Shown in pieces: positions 61,252 to 64,000 of a stretch of DNA of 64,000 bases (its first letter is position 1; each line of letters begins with the position of its first letter). The position numbers and the translations under genes are program-made. The DNA is taken from assembly GCF_927798175.1 (NCBI RefSeq), contig NZ_CAKMMP010000001.1:186001-250000 (forward strand). The letters are read 5' to 3'. The notes under the pieces were generated by a model, which was given only the letters and a program-made list of their open reading frames with translations, was not told the origin of the DNA and did no database searches. This DNA comes from Paenibacillus sp. JJ-223 (GTDB lineage Bacteria > Bacillota > Bacilli > Paenibacillales > Paenibacillaceae).

Positions 61252-61283
61252 AAAACCCTCCGCAGAAATGCGGGGGGTTTTTG
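61252..61283 (+). terminator. gltD terminator with duplicated left arm
   Basis: AAAACCCTCCGCA pairs with TGCGGGGGGTTTTT around GAAA. The left arm AAAACCCTCCGC is also present at 61239-61250, one base before the second copy. Confidence 0.85.
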
Positions 61284-61377
61284 CTATGAATGCGATAGCG
61301 CGGTTTCTTCATTGAAAGTGTGATCGAAAGTGTGATCAGCGGCATTGCTTTTTTGACCAGAAAGACTTATTATTAGT

Positions 61378-61392
61378 TTATAATTATTATAA
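61378..61392. promoter_or_regulatory. PerR box upstream of fur
   Basis: TTATAATTATTATAA equals the PerR box TTATAATNATTATAA at every fixed base. It is also 13/15 to the Fur consensus. Confidence 0.7.
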
Positions 61393-61402
61393 ATAAGAAA
61401 AT

Positions 61403-61431
61403 TTGACAACGACTAACCAAAGCAATATTTA
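61403..61431 (+). promoter_or_regulatory. promoter of fur
   Basis: TTGACA (61403-61408), 17 bp, TATTTA (61426-61431), just downstream of the PerR box. A TTGACC at 61353 with TATAAT at 61379 is a poorer alternative (20-bp spacer). Confidence 0.55.
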
Positions 61432-61483
61432 GATTGAAGTAGTCATTTACACGAAAACATATATTTCGGAGGTGCGGCCTGCT

Positions 61484-61975
61484 ATGACAAATAACCAGGG
61501 CAAATCCATTCAAGAGCAAATTCAATATATAAAGAAGCAGCTGGTCGAGAAAGGGTACAAACTGACGCAGCAGCGGGAAGTCACGGTCCGAGTGCTTCTG
61601 GAGCATGAAAAGGACCATTTTAGCGCAGAAGAAGTGTTTTTGCTGGTGAAGGAGCAGTTTCCCGAAATCGGTCTGGCTACCGTTTATCGCACGCTGGAGC
61701 TGCTTAGCGATCTGCAGGTCGTGGAAAAAATCAACTTCGGCGACGGGGCTGCCCGCTTTGATCTCCGCAGCACGGACGGGTCGCACCATCATCATCATCT
61801 GATATGCATGCACTGCGGCAGCGTGGAGGAGATTATGGAGGATGGATTGTTGAAACTGGAGCAGATGGTGGAACGACAGTACGGTTTCAAAGTGATGGAT
61901 CATCGTCTGGATTTCCAAGGCGTGTGCCGCGAATGCAGACAGAAGCAAGCCGTGAATGAACCGGCAGTGGGTTAA
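61484..61975 (+). CDS. fur: ferric uptake regulator Fur
   Basis: A 163-residue metalloregulator. The winged helix contains KLTQQREVTVRVLLEHE and SAEEVFLLVKEQFPEIGLA with TVYRTLELLSDLQVVEK. The metal domain has a His-rich DGSHHHHHLICMHCG and a second CRECR pair for the structural zinc. It is closer to B. subtilis Fur than to PerR or Zur (NFGDGAARFDLR). The ATG at 61484 has GGAGGTG at nine bases. A PerR box stands upstream, as known for B. subtilis fur. Terminator at 62033. Confidence 0.92.
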   Translation: MTNNQGKSIQEQIQYIKKQLVEKGYKLTQQREVTVRVLLEHEKDHFSAEEVFLLVKEQFPEIGLATVYRTLELLSDLQVVEKINFGDGAARFDLRSTDGSHHHHHLICMHCGSVEEIMEDGLLKLEQMVERQYGFKVMDHRLDFQGVCRECRQKQAVNEPAVG

Positions 61976-62009
61976 TTCAATGGGGGAGGATGCTCCCGCG
62001 ATCAAAATC

Positions 62010-62018
62010 TGATATAAT
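62010..62018 (+). promoter_or_regulatory. extended -10 promoter upstream of topB
   Basis: TGATATAAT is a TGn extended -10 with perfect TATAAT; no clear -35. A terminator-like hairpin begins about 15 bases further. Confidence 0.4.
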
Positions 62019-62032
62019 GGATTATAGAAGCA

Positions 62033-62061
62033 GGGGCTTCCGTGGGCGGAAGGCCCTTTTT
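62033..62061 (+). terminator. terminator between fur and topB
   Basis: GGGGCTTCCG pairs with CGGAAGGCCC around TGGG, then T5. A small hairpin CCGTCA/TGACGG follows at 62063-62076. Confidence 0.75.
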
Positions 62062-62097
62062 GCCGTCATGTGACGGTATAGGAGGAGATTGAGACGG

Positions 62098-64000
62098 ATG
62101 AAGACACTGGTTATCGCGGAGAAACCGGACATGGGGAGAACCATTGCCGCCGTTATGGAACCCGGGGCCAAGAACAATCGCACGTATCTGGAAGGCGAAA
62201 GCTATATCATTACGTGGGCGATCGGACACTTGCTCGGACTTGCAGAACCGGATGCTTATGATAGCAAATATAAGCGTTGGAACCTCGCGGATTTGCCGAT
62301 CATTCCGGACCAGTTCAAAATTGTCCCTAACCCGAAAACGAAGGATCAACTGAAAACGATCGGTGAACTGGCCAAAAAATGCTCCATGATCGTTAATGCT
62401 TGCGATGCGGGGCGTGAAGGACAATACATTTTTGCATTGATCCAACAGCAGCTAAAGCTTCGTCAACCGGTCAAACGACTGTGGATATCGGACCTGACGG
62501 CCGAAAGCATACGGAAGGGATTCGCAGGGCTAAAGGATGCTTCCGAATTCGAAAATCTGACGCATGCTGCGCGGGCGCGAAGCGAGGCCGATTGGTTAAT
62601 CGGCATGAATGCGTCGAGAGCGTTCACGACCCGCCACAATGCGCTTTTGTCCGTGGGGCGTGTGCAGACCCCTGTTTTGGCGCTGATCTATGACCGTGAA
62701 ACGGAGATCGAAGCTTTTCAGTCCCAGACTTACTACGAGGTTGCTGCTTGGTTCCGCCAGGAGGATGTGGAGTACCGCGGAGTGCTGCAGGTTCAAGGAG
62801 ACAAGCTGACTGATCTTGAGGCGGCGGAGGGCATTGCAGCGAGCGTAAAGGGGAAGACGGGCCGCATTGCCAAATACGAGGCGAAACCGACAAAGGAGTA
62901 TCCGTACCGGTTATACGACTTGACCCTTTTACAGCGGGAGGCCAATGCGAAATTCGGTTACGGCGCGAAAAAAACGTTAGATATTGCCCAAGCTCTTTAT
63001 GAAAAGCACAAGGTCATTTCGTATCCGCGGACCAATTCCAATTACGTGACCGAACAAAATTTGGACGGCATGCATAAAACGCTGAACATGCTCAAAACAG
63101 GAGCATACAGTGAGCTTGCCCAAGGCGCGAAGCCTGAATTGGTGCATAAAAACAACAAGGGTGTCTGCAATCCATCCAAGGTGGAGGATCACCATGCCAT
63201 CCTGCCTACACTGAAGCGGCCGGGGACGTTGTCGAAGGACGAGCAGAACATTTACGATTTGATCGTCCGGCGATTTTTGTCCCATTTTTATCCTCCGGCA
63301 GAGTATAAGCAGCATACCGTGCTGACCGAGGTGGAGAAACACACTTTCAAAACATCCGTAAAAGAGCTCATTTCGTTGGGGTGGAAAGCGGTTCTTCCCG
63401 CAGCGGATCAGGAAAAGGGCAAGACGTCGGGCAAAAAGAGGGGCAAAGCCGGCGCTCAGGAGGAGGAGGAACCCGAAGAATGGACGGACAAGGCGTTTTC
63501 GGTACGGCCTGAGCTCCCGGTGCAGTGCCAGAAAAGCGAATGCAAGGAGAAGGCGACCCAGCCGCCGAAAAGCTATACCGAAGGCACGTTGTTGCGTGCG
63601 ATGGAAAGTGCGGGCAAACAGATCGAGAACGAGGAGCTTCGCGACGCGATGAAAGACAGCGGCCTAGGCACCCCTGCAACGCGGGCAGCTACGATCGAAC
63701 GGCTTAAAAACGTCGGTTATATCACCATGCAGGGGAAAAAGATGCAATTGACGCTGAAAGGGCGAACGGCCATCGAGTTGATTCGGCGTGCCGGGGTCGA
63801 CCTGTTGACTTCGCCCGAAATGACTGGCCAGTGGGAGCGAAGGTTGTACCAGATTTCCAAAGGCGAAGCCGGGCAGGACAAATTTATGGAAAACGTGAAA
63901 AAGTTTACGTTATCCATCATCGATAAAGTGCGTGTCCAGACACCGGCTCCGGCGGACGCGTTTGGTGACGAAGCGCGTGGCGGCCGCGGCAAGGGCAAAG
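62098..64000 (+). CDS. topB: DNA topoisomerase III (type IA), 3' end beyond the window
   Basis: The first 634 codons of a type IA topoisomerase that passes single strands through transient breaks. The Toprim domain starts MKTLVIAEKPDMGRTIAAVM and has the acidic NACDAGREGQYIF. WLIGMNASRAFT and SVGRVQTPVLALIYDRE follow. The catalytic Tyr is in VISYPRTNSNYVTEQ, and SGLGTPATRAATIERL is the conserved C-terminal block. The ATG at 62098 has GGAGGAGA nine bases upstream. The frame is open at the window edge in a Gly/Arg/Lys-rich tail (RGGRGKGK). TopB of B. subtilis is 727 residues, so about 90 are missing. Confidence 0.93.
   Translation, partial: MKTLVIAEKPDMGRTIAAVMEPGAKNNRTYLEGESYIITWAIGHLLGLAEPDAYDSKYKRWNLADLPIIPDQFKIVPNPKTKDQLKTIGELAKKCSMIVNACDAGREGQYIFALIQQQLKLRQPVKRLWISDLTAESIRKGFAGLKDASEFENLTHAARARSEADWLIGMNASRAFTTRHNALLSVGRVQTPVLALIYDRETEIEAFQSQTYYEVAAWFRQEDVEYRGVLQVQGDKLTDLEAAEGIAASVKGKTGRIAKYEAKPTKEYPYRLYDLTLLQREANAKFGYGAKKTLDIAQALYEKHKVISYPRTNSNYVTEQNLDGMHKTLNMLKTGAYSELAQGAKPELVHKNNKGVCNPSKVEDHHAILPTLKRPGTLSKDEQNIYDLIVRRFLSHFYPPAEYKQHTVLTEVEKHTFKTSVKELISLGWKAVLPAADQEKGKTSGKKRGKAGAQEEEEPEEWTDKAFSVRPELPVQCQKSECKEKATQPPKSYTEGTLLRAMESAGKQIENEELRDAMKDSGLGTPATRAATIERLKNVGYITMQGKKMQLTLKGRTAIELIRRAGVDLLTSPEMTGQWERRLYQISKGEAGQDKFMENVKKFTLSIIDKVRVQTPAPADAFGDEARGGRGKGK

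Overview
The window looks like chromosome from a spore-forming, Gram-positive member of the Bacillales, most probably Paenibacillus. The support is gene content and order: hfq, spoVK, hflX, ynbB, glnR, glnA, then lexA, a yneA-like gene and ynzC follow almost the same order as in Bacillus subtilis. Start sites have strong GGAGG-type ribosome sites and many TTG and GTG starts, and GntR/FCD, LplABC-type and ThiO/ThiS/ThiG/ThiF proteins resemble Paenibacillus relatives. No rRNA, tRNA or CRISPR array was seen.

Layout. 1-16.8 kb: hfq, a class A penicillin-binding protein, a DUF402 protein, spoVK, hflX, ynbB, the glnRA operon with GlnR operators, a 2.6 kb inserted element, then divergent lexA / SOS division-inhibitor genes. 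The element sits exactly at the 3' end of glnA. It is bounded by a 27-bp direct repeat and carries an integrase remnant, a three-repeat beta-trefoil-like gene, a decayed gene and a tiny membrane-peptide ORF. 16.8-22.3 kb: an LplABC-like sugar ABC transporter with its GntR/FCD regulator, then mtnD. 22.4-32.3 kb: metH, rnz, a YutF-type phosphatase, and a tight run of Fpg-like glycosylase, endonuclease IV, cyclic-phosphate receiver, thioredoxin-like protein, YlmA-type ATPase and an RNA methyltransferase-like protein.

32.4-43.1 kb is the most unusual part: ten genes on one strand encoding a diverged Tad/Flp-like secretion or pilus machine. They are a Hanks-type kinase fused to a MinD/CpaE-like domain, a SAF (CpaB-like) protein, two more MinD-like proteins, a CpaF-like ATPase, a fused TadB-TadC-like membrane protein and four small proteins with N-terminal anchors, two of which share a motif. 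A promoter followed at once by a long terminator-like hairpin precedes the kinase.

43.2-47.5 kb: a TPP riboswitch and the thiazole-synthesis operon tenI-thiO-thiS-thiG-thiF. 47.6-52.0 kb: an atypical response regulator, an NlpC/P60 hydrolase, thiN, a TRIC-type channel, a low-molecular-weight tyrosine phosphatase and an esterase. 52.2-57.3 kb: the pyruvate dehydrogenase operon pdhABCD. 57.7-59.0 kb: thyA-dfrA. 59.7-64 kb: a gltD without an adjacent gltB, fur behind an exact PerR-box match, and the start of a type IA topoisomerase III cut by the window end.

Functional themes are nitrogen assimilation (glnRA, gltD), one-carbon and methionine metabolism (metH, mtnD, thyA, dfrA), thiamine supply (thi operon, thiN) to the thiamine-dependent pyruvate dehydrogenase, DNA repair and SOS (fpg-like, nfo, lexA, yneA), and the kinase-linked Tad-like machine.
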